Below are positions 53,617 to 64,000 of a DNA stretch of 64,000 bases, one piece after another. The notes beneath the pieces are model-generated. The model was not told the DNA's origin, made no database searches, and saw only the letters and a list, made by a program, of their open reading frames with translations. The translations under genes and the position numbers were made by a program. Positions within the stretch are counted from its first letter, which is position 1, and every line of letters starts with the position of its first letter. Origin of the DNA: Halichondria panicea (taxonomy: Eukaryota; Porifera; Demospongiae; Suberitida; Halichondriidae); the NCBI RefSeq assembly GCF_963675165.1, contig NC_087389.1, forward strand, positions 4,506,120 to 4,570,119. Reading direction: 5' to 3'.

Positions 53617-56600
53617 CTGTTGTCCTCCTCACAAGACTTCCTTACATCACCCTCTTCACACAAATGGTACGAGTCTCCCACTGCAGCTATGTCCTTGTCA
53701 TTATCTCTCTCTCTTATTCTCTTATTAGGTGCAGAAAATTGCTCCAGATTATTTCACCAATGGTCTCCCATCTCTAGAAGCAGGTCTGTCACTGAAAATA
53801 ACTTTAATTTGTTGCTGTGTGCACAAGTGCTTTCAATTTCCCTTTGTATTGTGGTGTACAGCATTGTTATAGTAAGCCTCTTTCTCACACCTTTTTTGAG
53901 GCTCTATTTAGCAGCCTGATGATGCTAATTTCCTATCTGTTCTCTCAATCCTCCCTCCCCCTTTTCCCTGTACATGTAGCTTGCCACAGTATCAACACGT
54001 GGCTTGCCCCCAGACCTGGGAAGGTTCTGCAGCTCCCACTCCTGGGTCAAATCATCCAGGTATACGTGTATGCTAATTGCTATAGTTTGAATGGCGACTG
54101 TATAATTATGGTAATGCTATTAATTTTCTGTGTGTTTAGTTCATACAGTAGTTTGTAATATTCCACACCTTGTGTTGTGATGAACATGTACACTGCTGTA
54201 CGTACTGTACTATTAGTGTGTGTCTGCATTCACTAGCTGTATTGCGGTGTGTACTCCATAAATTTGTATTTTTAATATTGTCTTGCTGTGTTTTGACTGT
54301 CAGGTGAGAATGCCGAGCAAGTCTGACAAGATTGGTAGTGCAAGATCACCAGATGATGTAGCTAGGAAATCAGTGAGTCTGGATGCAATGTGTTTTCTTT
54401 GCCTATAATCATCTGTGTGTGTGTGTGTGTGTCGGCTGAATGATGTCCGTACTGTGCTTGCATGTATTTAGATATTGTGTAGGAGTCTCCCCAAGCTCTA
54501 ATTTGGTCATAATACATGCAATTCATGCGAGTCATGTACATAGTTAACGTGTACGTAGTCGAAGGATGGGGGGGAGGTGTTAACCTTGTATTCTCCCCTC
54601 CCTTAGTGTAATCGAAGGATGGGGGGGAGGTGTTAACCTTGTATTCTCCCCTCCCTTAGTGTAGTCGAAGGATGGGGGGGAGGTGTTAACCTTGTATTCT
54701 CCCCTCCCTTAGATCCATTCCTGTGTATGTTTTATAGTCTGCTTGTTTTGCAATCATGACTTCCTATTTCACTCTTCTCAGGCTGCTGTAATGGTGGTTC
54801 CCTCGGTCCACGACCTAAACCTTTACCAGTGAGTGGACCCAATGAGAGCTTGTGTGTGTGTATGATATACTCTGTGTTTGTTACAGGGCCCTGCAGCCGG
54901 TGCTGAACAGTTTTGAGCTTATTTGGGAGCTGGTCATCACAAATGAGGTACATTATACATGTTCTGCATGTACATATACATGTACGTACATGTATGCCAT
55001 GGTTTTCATTTGTTAAGTGTTCTAGGCAGATTGATATTACAAACTATCTTTAGTGTGAATGTGTACAAAATAATAGTGCTCTGAAGAAAATTTGTCTTTA
55101 TGTTGTCTTTTTTGTATACATGTACATGTACATGTACAGTTAAGATCTATTCATGTAGGAGGTTTCACTATTTTATTTTTTGTATAGTGAGTCACATTGC
55201 ACACTCCCCCACACGTACACTAGGATCACCCCTCTCCACACACACACACACACACACACCTCCATAGCCCATAGCAGTAATGGCGGGCTCGCCCACACTG
55301 TGTGCCAATGCAGTACAGGCACTGGTCAGTCTGATCCACCCACTCAAGTATGCCAGTGACTATCGTCCCTTCTTTACCATCCACGACTCTGAGTTTAAGC
55401 ACTACACCACCAGGAGACAGGCTCCGTGAGTAGACAATAGTGTGTGTGTGTGGGGACGCAGTAGGGTGGGTTGGCGTGCGTGTGTGTACGGGGTGGGGTG
55501 TGGTGGGCGTGCGTGTGTGTGTGTGTGTGTGGACGGAGTAGATGGGTGGCTGTGTTACAGTATCTTAATGCTTTATTGTTCATTTATAACATGTGTCCCC
55601 CATAAAAGTGTTTCACATGCATACCACCCAGTGTAGTTCCTTTTCAATGCTTCTCACGTGTATGCCAAAAGTTCCACTGTTTATAAAAGGTGTACCAATT
55701 GTGTACAGTAATTAATGTGTTATACGTACGTAGCTATTGTAGCATTTTCTTCATTACAAGACACGTTGTATACACTTATTAACTTTTACAGACCTCAGGT
55801 CATTCTTGGGGTGACTAATCCCTTCTTTGTGAAGACTCTCGACAACTGGCCGCACTTGATACGACTAGCTGACCAATCAGATTCAGAGGAAGACTTTCCC
55901 GGGTCAAGAGGCGGAACTGGACGGTCGCTAGGCGACGGCTCGGACAAGCCAGGAGTACACACAAAGTACAAACCTTTTCTGAGTAGGGACAAAAACTTCG
56001 CCAAGATTATATCCACAAGCAAGGTACATGTATGTACATGTATGCGTGTACTAGTAGTGAGGAAGATTGCTATTGTTTGTGTCATCCCATCCTGTGCAAT
56101 AAAAGTTTCAGCTGTGTACATGTGGATAGCCTTCACACAACAAGTTATAGTGAAAGATTTTTATGTTACAGCTGTGAAGACGCTTAAACTTGTACGTTGG
56201 TTTGCATGGATAGCTAGCTACACGCGGCACTTATTTGCAGCACAGGTGATCCCATACCAGGAACAATGGAAAAGGATCACTAAAATAAAAAGCTAGAATT
56301 ATGATTATTGTTTGAGGAGTCCACTTCATCCCTGTGTAGGTTTCAAATACCTCTTATAGTACATGTACTAGCTTACACATATCTTAGTCCACAATGCATG
56401 CTTCTAAGTCTACTCAGGATGTACTCTACTTTAGTTTTATTGCTCCTGTTACTTTGTTCCAACTTCCAAGCTCAGGCATTTATTGTAGACTATAACGCTC
56501 CTCTGGTTTCTGTAATTAAACAGCCGAGGGTTTAGCACTTATTAGTGCTCTAGTTTTTCATTTTTAGTGACTACCTGTTGTCTAAGAACGTACGTACCAT

Positions 56601-59475
56601 AGCAAGCCATGTTTGTTTGCTATCTACATGTACAACACAGTGACCTCTCGTCCTCACAGAGTGCTCCTGGTAAGAGGCCTATGGAGGTGCACAACGTGAT
56701 GATCAAGAGACATGCTCTAGAACTGACTACAAGTTTCATCATACCACTGGTAGGTGACCCCTGCGCGCGCGTGTGTGTGTGTGTGTGTGTGTGTGTCTAG
56801 GGGGGATTTCATCATACCCCTGGTACGTGACCCTGCTTGTGTGTAGATATTGGCCTGTTGTTCAGAGTTTAACACACGTACATGTACAATTGTCAACATC
56901 TTCATGTATGATTATGCTAAATTCTTAGTTGTATCTATATACATGCATTGTGTGATGGAATCATGTGTGTTGATCTTGATGGTACTTCTCTTATAGGAGC
57001 GCTATCTGGCTAGTCTGATGCCACTCAAAAGAGACGTATCACCTTGGAGAGTAAGTGGTGCTATAGTGTGCAGCTAACACAGTCCAGTGTAGCATGCAGT
57101 ATAATAATCATGTGTAGTAACCATAGTAACTATGTTATTGTAGCAGTGGTTTATAAAGTGGTGGCGGCCCTACTGTCACAGGGACATGTTGTGTAGCTTT
57201 GGGTGGTCCCATTACAACTTGATTGTATTGTAACGGGTGACATCCACTTATGGAGTGTCCACAATAGATATACACTACATGTTTACTGACAATTATGCTG
57301 TAAGGGACAATGTTTGTATTACATGTACTTGTACATATTTAGATATTGTATAGCGCGAAATTTCGCTGTTTTCGTGGGTTAGCAATCCTCTATGAAAATA
57401 ATTATTGTTAGAATTATCTGCTATAACGTGCAAAGATGTGGCTTCAGTAAGCAGTCAACACACAAACATTAAGCTTTTAGAGGCAGTTCCGCGAAATATA
57501 AAATTTTTTGCTATAGGGTATACAAATTATTGGTAGCTGCAAATTCCATGTGCACACTACAATACACAATGTCATGTACCTGTAGCCACCACCTCAAGTG
57601 AAGGTGTTTGACCTGCCCACGTTCCTGGAGACAGTGGAGGGGGCGGGGCCTCAGCTCACCACCGGGATCAAGGGCAACTGGACAGGATTATATAAGTGAG
57701 TAGGGTGGTCTGCATGTACATGCATGTATATAGTGACTAGTTACACAATAACTTGTTTAAAGCTGATTTACTGTTAATTACACCCTAAATGCAATGTACA
57801 TGTACCTGTACCCCCTTCCTTTCTTCCCTCATCCCAGACGTTTCGTTTTGTCCCCTAACTTTATGTCCTGGTTTGCTCTGAGGAAGGAGGAGGCTAACCA
57901 GAAACTGAGGCTACTCCATCTTGACACCCTCTGCAAAGCCGTGAGTTAATTAACTACCATCACCCATAGCCTTCACTTCATCATCAAGTATTCTTCGAAA
58001 GTGTCCTAACTTAAGTCCAATTTAAAGCGCATTCTGTAGCTCTCTTCATTGCGCAATCATACGATGTAATCACTCTCATAACTTTTGATCAAGCCAAGTT
58101 TTACCAAAAGACCCATTTTTATTATAGCTTAATGAAATTAGATTCAAAAATGACCTCGATAGACGTACATGTACAAGTCATGTATTTAGAGCTACAGTGC
58201 GTATAATTATACAGAATGCATGTTTTTACTTTTGAAATGCTAATTAATGTTATGGCCATGCAAAGGTAGCTTGTAATTATGCCTCATTGCGCGCAAGCGA
58301 GGCATACAATAGTGTGTCTGTGTGTCTGTGTGATACAGCTGCTCAAGGATCAATGAAGTGTAAGTAAGAGTTTCTATAGGCTTCTAGTCATGTTTTCTTG
58401 GATTTTAATCCGTGGATTTGCAAAATAATGCCTGGTGTTCTCGAGTTATGCCTACTTGGAATGCCAATGCAGCCTTTTCAGAAGAGTGCGTACCAAACTT
58501 GTCCATGGAGTGTTGCTACTCTACTTAGTACTTAGCTCTGCACTAGAACGCTATAGCTATTGGTAGCTGCAAGAGTGACTCTGCTGCTACATAGTGCAGT
58601 CAGACTTGGACTTTTGGCATCGATCATTTTAACAATTCTCATTAGTCAATCATTACCCACTCCTTGAGTTTCTCTGCATGCAGCAAAATTAATGCAAAAA
58701 TGTCATCATGATAATTATAATGTGTGTATAAAAGCTAATGTATAAAGTAGCTTTATGTTATGTAACTTTGACACCTCCACCGAGGCATCAGCACCTGCGG
58801 TGCATTCATTAGTAATGCACATGACTCACTATCAAGTGTAGAATTATTGTAAGTATTGTACATGCAAACAATTGTGGATACAATGCTATGAATGTGTGTT
58901 TGTGCTGTAGGACATGATGTTCTGGATGAGAGACAAAGCTGAGGTGGAGGTGGTGGACTTCCTGTTGCAGGTCAAGGACTGTATGGTACGTGCATGAGCC
59001 TCTGGGTTCTCATGGTATAGCTGAAATTTGCCCACAATGGCGGTCAGGGCTAGCCACCTCTATGGTTTATGTTTGGCATATAGAAGTGTTGTATGTTTCA
59101 GTATTGAACACTTGGGCACATCCCTGTTATGGTATTACTGTAAAACACACAGCAAAGTCCATGCATTAAAAAGTGCTTTCAGCCTGTATATGTATATATA
59201 ATTATTGGTCACTTTGCATTATCCTTAACATTAATTGCTTTTATAAATAATAATTATAGTCATGTCAGAACTATCATGCTAGTGCATTGTGTGTACTGTG
59301 CTGTCCTCTAGACTATCACCACACCCCCTCCATGCAGGCTGCTGCCTTTAAGAGCCATCCATCAGTACCCCAGCAGACGCTGCAAGCATTGCAGAAACAG
59401 ATCAGAACTGTACTTAGTAAATTACCAGAGGACCTTCAGTCATGTCTTACAACAACTTTCACTCTTTATCTCTGA
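51229..59475 (+). CDS. DENND6: DENND6 (FAM116) Rab guanine-exchange factor, 18 exons, 587 aa
   Basis: Exons: 51229-51393, 51717-51798, 52875-52987, 53426-53506, 53616-53666, 53729-53783, 53980-54059, 54304-54372, 54782-54828, 54887-54947, 55268-55425, 55792-56023, 56660-56749, 56997-57050, 57586-57695, 57838-57940, 58911-58985, 59338-59475. They sum to 588 codons with all phases consistent. Recognisable blocks: [131 protein letters not shown] proteins activate Rabs; vertebrate DENND6A acts on Rab14 in endosomal recycling. A 53-residue-class insertion ([11 protein letters not shown]...) precedes [11 protein letters not shown]. Microsatellites crowd the introns but none enters an exon. Confidence 0.94.
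53545..53614. repeat. (AC)n microsatellite abutting a splice acceptor
   Basis: About 35 AC units run directly into the CACAG acceptor of DENND6 exon 5. The run therefore forms the polypyrimidine-like region of the intron, which is unusual. A shorter AC run does the same for SPDL1 exon 6 (44911-44932). Confidence 0.85.
54559..54712. repeat. 53-bp minisatellite, three copies, DENND6 intron 8
   Basis: Three near-identical head-to-tail units start at about GAAGGATGGGGGGGAGGTGT and end CTCCCCTCCCTTAGTGTA. Each unit contains a G-run and a C-run that could pair. There are no unique spacers, so it is not a CRISPR array. Confidence 0.85.
58283..58810. repeat. Dispersed element, copy 2 (in DENND6 intron 16)
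   Basis: It matches 4671-5262 along its length with indels, in the same orientation relative to the plus strand. It begins GCCTCATTGCGCGCAAGCGAGGCATAC (imperfect hairpin) and ends near ACCGAGGCATCAGCACCTGC. It is a non-coding mobile element of unknown class. Confidence 0.65.
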
Positions 59476-59514
59476 CCATGCACTTTCAGTTTCAATTTGT
59501 TTTGTATACATGTA

Positions 59515-59822
59515 CAGTAGAACCTCGATTATCCGGACACCTTGGTTCCAGAAGCAGGCCGGATAAGTGAATATGTCGGATAATCGAATAGATAAACCAC
59601 GCCTTGATCCACCCACTTTATTGATGAACAGCAGTGCCACATGTTGTCTGCGCATGCGCAAAAGAAAAGCAGGCATGTCTCCATGGTAACAGCTGCAACG
59701 CGCATGCGCATTTGAGGGACACGCCCATTTTCTGAATTATGTAATCTGATTAAAAAGAAAACTGCCAAGCCGGATAATCGAGGTTCCGGATAATCGAGGG
59801 CCGGATAATCGAGGTTCTACTG
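59515..59822. mobile_element. 308-bp pogo/Tigger-like MITE, TA target
   Basis: It begins CAGTAGAACCTCGATTATCC and ends GGATAATCGAGGTTCTACTG, flanked by TA on both sides. CAGTAGAACCTCGATTATCC-type ends are characteristic of pogo/Tigger Tc1-mariner elements. Partial copies are at about 18880-18920 and 50371-50400. There is no transposase ORF. Confidence 0.75.
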
Positions 59823-60117
59823 TACATGTATGTATAGTTCTACAGAGAAAAAAACTTACAGAGAAGTAGCCTCGATTCCAGGCCGCACTGAAGTTGAGGC
59901 CTAGCTTGTGAAGGAGCCTAGCCTGTAGGCTAGTAGTAGCTAGCTATAGCTATTACTAAACAATAAAAGAAGTAGCCTTTAGCTACATGTAGTCTATATG
60001 TATAAGCTTAGTCCCGCAGACCAGACCCTGAAAGAGGACCTCACTGTAATAGACTATATATTGACTGATCATATCCATATCCAATATGGCAGTGGCATGC
60101 ATCTACTTCGTGCCCAG

Positions 60118-63100
60118 AATTGTTTAAAGTCCTTATGATTGGGGATGATTATTCAGGAAAAAGTTGCTTAATGAGTAGGTTTGTGTATGGTCACTTCAGA
60201 GAATCCATCAGTACCATAGGTGAGACTACGTTAAAAATGTCAATCATTGTACTAGATAAGCCTGTATAGCTACATACAGAAGATGCATGAGATGGCTAGC
60301 TAGACTATAGCTATAGACTAGCTAGTATAGTAACGTTATAGTGTATGTATTTAACATGTCACTGTCTGTACATGTACTCAAGGCGTTGATTTTAGTATGA
60401 AAACAGTCCGCAAGAGGTGAAGCTTCAGATATGGGACACTGCTGGATCTGAGCGTTTCCATGAAATTATTATTTCGTATGTTCAAAGGGCAGTGGTGAGT
60501 AGACAGTATATCATACTTCTCATACACATAAATCTTCACCACTGTTAAGTTACCAGTGACTTGTACCCCATTTTTGTAGGGGATAATGGTTCTGTATGAC
60601 GTTACAGACATTACAACATTCGTTAACATTAGAAGAATCTGGATAGACATGATACGAAAGGTTAGTCAGTGTTATTTTACTCATTTGGAGCTATACAACT
60701 CTTTTGACAGAATGGACTGGACAATGTGGTGATAATGTTCGTAGGAACCAAATCAGATTTGGTGGATCAAAAGGTGGTTTCTGAGGACATGGGGGGAGAG
60801 GTATGGTGTAGTACAGCCAAAGCTACTTCACTAGTACCATTTAGCCAGCATGATTGTAACACTATAATATTATTTTGATTTACAGCTTGCAGAGGAGTAT
60901 GGAGCAATGTTCATGGAAGTCAGTGCCAAGACAGGGCAAAATGTGAACAATGTAAGAAACAAACATTCTAATCTGTTGAGATGCAGCATCGCCAATAATA
61001 GTTCAATTGCCTCCTTTGCCAAATTTACCCCGCTATACGATAATACATGTAGTGCATTGGTTTTTCTTCTTATAGGCATTTCTGGAGCTGGCTTCAAGAA
61101 TCAACGTTATAAGAGGAGAAGCTATCCATATGGTTGGTCATAAGGTCAGTCTTCATTCGCTGATTTCATTTTCACACGTTTACTATTAATTTTCTATCAC
61201 TAGCAGACCTGCCCTAACTGCAATGGTCTCTTCACTGATCCCAAGATGCTTCAGTGTTTCCATGTCTATTGCAAGAAATGTCTCGATCGAATGGTTGTAC
61301 ACGACACTGAAAGAAGGAGCTCTATCACCTGTCCAATGTGCCTGCACACCACGTCTCTAGCTCCTTATGGTGTCAATGGCCTTGTGACAGCCTCCCACAT
61401 ATCACGACACAACGAAATGCACGAAGCTCTCAAGAAAATGAATGAGCCTCGAAGAATTGTCTGTGAGCAATGTTTAAGAAAAAGAAATATTGCAGTATGC
61501 TTTTGTCGCCAATGCTCCAAGTTCATTTGTCCGCAGTGCAGCGATGCGCACAAAGATTGGCCTGAGCTTCAACACCATGTTATTCTGACTATCGATGAAG
61601 CTAAAAACAATACGGAACTATTGCATTTCGATGAGCCGCAGAATTGCTTGAAACATGGCAAGAAATTACAGCTCTACTGTGACACATGCGGAGAACTTAT
61701 ATGTCAGCACTGCACTGTACAGATGCACAAAGATCATAACTATGGTGTGATAGCTGATACAATTGAGAGCCATAAGAAAGAACTCATGGATTCTATAACA
61801 CCTGTACGTCTTAATCAAGTCAAACCCAATAATATTATGTGTACATTTATTCAAGCTCAAAAAAATAACACAGAAACGTTGAAAGGTGAAATACATTCTA
61901 AGTTTGAGGAATTGCGGAAATTTCTTGATGAGACTGAAGCACAACTCACTGCAGATGTGGATGTGATAATGAAACAAGAGATAGAGAGCCTTGAGACGAA
62001 AAGAGACCAAGCTGAACAATTTCGAAGCCAGTGCATTAATTGTGTTGATTTTGTACACAATACCGTACATAGTGGTAAGGAAGGAGAGGTGTTGAAAAGC
62101 AAGCACCGAATAATAGAACAAGTTCGACAGTTGAGTGGACAGTTTGATCCTGATTACTGTGTAAAACCTGAAAAAGTGAACATTGGCTTTGCCCTGTCAC
62201 AAGACAGTTACAAAGTAATCTCAGAAGCTGCTAGTTTATACCAAACAAGGGTCACTGAAAAAGCAACTCGAATTGCCGAAGTTAAAAAGCGAGCAACAGT
62301 CGCACTCGAAATTCACGATCTGAAGAAAGAACCATTTTGCTTACCCACCTCAAATATTGATGCCACATTGGCTCTTAGGTTTGAAAAAGACCAAGTACAA
62401 CAGTGCAGCATCACTGAGCTAGAGAAGGGCAAGTATGAGATAGCCTACCAACCTGATGTCGCCAAACCCCACAATCTTTTCATCAACGTTAATAGAAACC
62501 CAGTGCATGGAAGTCCATTTCTTATTAACGTTTTACAATCTTTGGATAGAGCTCCTGTTAGAAGTATAACAAATCTGAATGGCCCAAGAGGAGTAGCTGT
62601 CAATTATAAAGGTGAAATATTTGTGTCCGAATCTGATAGCAAATGTGTATCGATATTTAGTCCCACTGGAGAGAAGTTGAGTACTATAACTGGAGAGGAC
62701 TCGAAACATGGTCCACTTGGCACAGTACGTGGTGTCGCTATGATTGCAGGAAATAAGATTATTGTATTGGATAGCGATATTCGTCTTGTAAGATTGTTTT
62801 CTCGAGATGGGAAAGAATTAAAAGTTTCAGAGCCTTTGTTATTCCAGTGTCCGAATGGTGTGTGTGTGAACAAAAGGCAAGATTCGGTGTATGTGGTCGA
62901 CCATTTAGCGCATTGTATTAAGAGGTTGAATCCAGATCTCTCAATTGCTTCTACATTCGGTAGTGCTGGACAGTTGGACGGAGAATTCAATTTTCCTTTC
63001 GATATTGCCATTGATTCTAAGAATAATGTTTACGTGACTGACACGGACAATCATCGCGTCCAAGTGTTCACTCCCGGTGGTAAATATGTGAGACAGTTTG

Positions 63101-63357
63101 GATCAGAAGGAACTGGCCCTGGAGAATTAAGAGGTCCGATTGGTATTTGTATTGATTCAAATAATCTTGTCTACGTTGGCGAGCTCCATAATAAGAGAGT
63201 GTCCGTTTTCACGATTGACGGTGATTTTGTGACATCTTTTGGCACGGAAGGTAGCGAGCTAGGACAGTTTGATGGACCATTTGGTTTAGCTATCGATCGG
63301 AATGGAGTGTTGTATGTTAGTGATTTTGGTAACAAGAGAGTTCAACTGTTTAGCTAA
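60118..63357 (+). CDS. Rab-like GTPase fused to RING/B-box/filamin/NHL (TRIM-NHL-type) protein; one frameshift in the GTPase
   Basis: Exons 60118-60219, 60383-60494, 60580-60660, 60711-60800, 60886-60951, 61076-61144 and 61207-63357. The GTPase part has P-loop GDDYSGKS, STIG, WDTAGSERF, VLYDVTD, GTKSDL and SAKTGQNV: all Rab motifs, with an aberrant P-loop and TKSD. Exon 6 (FLELASRINVIRGEAIHMVGHK) joins in phase 0 to TCPNC, the first cysteine pair of a C3HC4 RING. Two B-boxes, a coiled coil, a filamin repeat (KPHNLFINVNRNPVHGSPF) and about six NHL repeats to the TAA follow. Exon 2 is 112 bp where 113 are needed (between MKTVR and EVKLQIWD). The start codon was not found; an upstream exon is likely. 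RING/NHL proteins are E3 ligases and RNA or cargo binders. Confidence 0.8.
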
Positions 63358-64000
63358 TAACCCCCTTTATATTGCTAGTTGTGCCCTTTTCTTACTCTTT
63401 GCATGTGTTGTGTGATTCCGTTTGTTTAGATTCTTGTACCTTATTAAGGTATGTGATGGGTTATGTGATGTGATATATCTCTGATGCATGTGACGATGTA
63501 CGTTAAATTACGACATAAATTGTATTCCCCGGCCAGTGCAAATACGAATCTGGAAATGGGTTCTTAGAATAAGGGTGGAGCTAAAAAAAGAATCTGGCCT
63601 GGGATCAAGGCTAGAGGAAATTAAACACAACTATACTTTCTTTTGAGCGAGTTAATAAAACTTAGTTGACATATATATACGTATATGACTGTACAAAAAA
63701 AGTAAACACAGGATCAACGTAACTCGATCAATGTTTATATAATGTACTGAAAAATGTCATGGAGTGCATGTAATATCTTTGTCGGCCACTTTTCGGTAGA
63801 GTTATATTTTGAGATTGAGACTCCTCCTCTGATCATGAGTCACTGCATGTCTCTTAATTGCTACATGTACACTCTCCAGTCACTAGTACATCATACGATT
63901 ATACTACTATTAATTGTGAAGCATAAATATTTTGCCAGTACACGTAATTAAAACAGCATTATAATTATAAGAGTATACTATAGTTTTCCTACAGTTCTGA
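63358..64000. other. 3' flank of the Rab-RING-NHL gene; fragment of a gene-E-like last exon at 63757-63832 (minus)
   Basis: On the minus strand at 63757-63832 the frame reads EEESQSQNITLPKSGRQRYYMHS, clearly related to the last exon of gene E (EEESQSQNIFTLPKTIRQRRKK). The nucleotide match continues past gene E's stop (CATGCACTC). A paralogue of gene E may begin beyond the right edge or this is a fragment. The remaining sequence holds a TAGCCTTGATCCCAGGCC palindrome relic at about 63593. Confidence 0.5.

Noticed and set aside
53393-53777. ORFs of repeated Thr-His or Val-Cys on both strands
   Set aside because: They are translations of the (AC)n microsatellite in a DENND6 intron and have no coding features.
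54559-54712. Possible CRISPR-like array of three repeats
   Set aside because: The units are contiguous 53-bp tandem copies without unique spacers, in an animal gene intron.
61666-62121. 151-codon minus-strand ORF with hydrophobic segments
   Set aside because: It lies antisense inside the B-box/coiled-coil coding exon of the Rab-RING-NHL gene and has no start context or homology of its own.

Overview
The window is eukaryotic and almost certainly from an early-branching animal; a demosponge is my best inference. Seen directly: genes with many short GT-AG introns, several recognisable single-copy animal genes (SPDL1, LDAH, MITD1, NOPCHAP1, DENND6), a RING/B-box/filamin/NHL protein, and a tandem family of NLR-type receptors (death-fold N-terminus, NACHT ATPase, one leucine-rich repeat per 84-90 bp exon). 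Expanded NLR families of this build are known from sponges and cnidarians. Nothing bacterial is present.

Left half (1-38,300), accessory and repeat-rich. Four head-to-tail NLR genes lie on the minus strand. NLR-A (before 1 to 4513) is cut by the window edge. NLR-B (5388-12301) is a pseudogene with at least six lesions. NLR-C (22459-29299) is complete except for a 2-bp frameshift directly after its P-loop. NLR-D (29615-36337) is intact: 13 exons whose summed length is exactly 1546 codons with every splice phase matching. A/B and C/D look like a duplicated two-gene unit, but A carries a C-type first exon on a D-type NACHT exon. Between B and C (12.3-22.4 kb) is a transposon graveyard. It holds a 2.17-kb terminal-inverted-repeat (TIR) element with 9-bp target duplications carrying a decayed RecQ-like helicase, a 291-bp miniature of the same family, several TA-flanked MITEs, palindromes, an orphan NLR 3' end on the plus strand and a fascin-like fragment.

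A GGGGAAA...CCCC (kappaB/Rel-like) palindrome sits about 45-115 bp upstream of the start codon in NLR-A, NLR-C and gene E. It also does so in NLR-B and NLR-D once a transposon lodged in each promoter is subtracted. This suggests Rel/NF-kappaB-type control of the whole family.

Right half (39-64 kb), ordinary gene-dense sequence. Gene E (39142-41599, minus) has the NLR-type CARD-like first exon joined to an unrelated C-terminus. It shares a 176-bp divergent promoter with SPDL1 (Spindly, 41776-46754). Then follow LDAH (single exon), MITD1 (minus), NOPCHAP1 (minus) and DENND6 (18 exons), the last two sharing a short divergent promoter. Finally, 60118-63357 encodes an unusual in-line fusion of a Rab-like GTPase to a RING/B-box/filamin/NHL protein, with one apparent 1-bp frameshift in the GTPase part. 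At the right edge a fragment related to gene E's last exon appears on the minus strand.

All exon boundaries were read by eye from splice consensus, phase and homology. Coordinates should be good to a base for most exons, but no transcript evidence was available.
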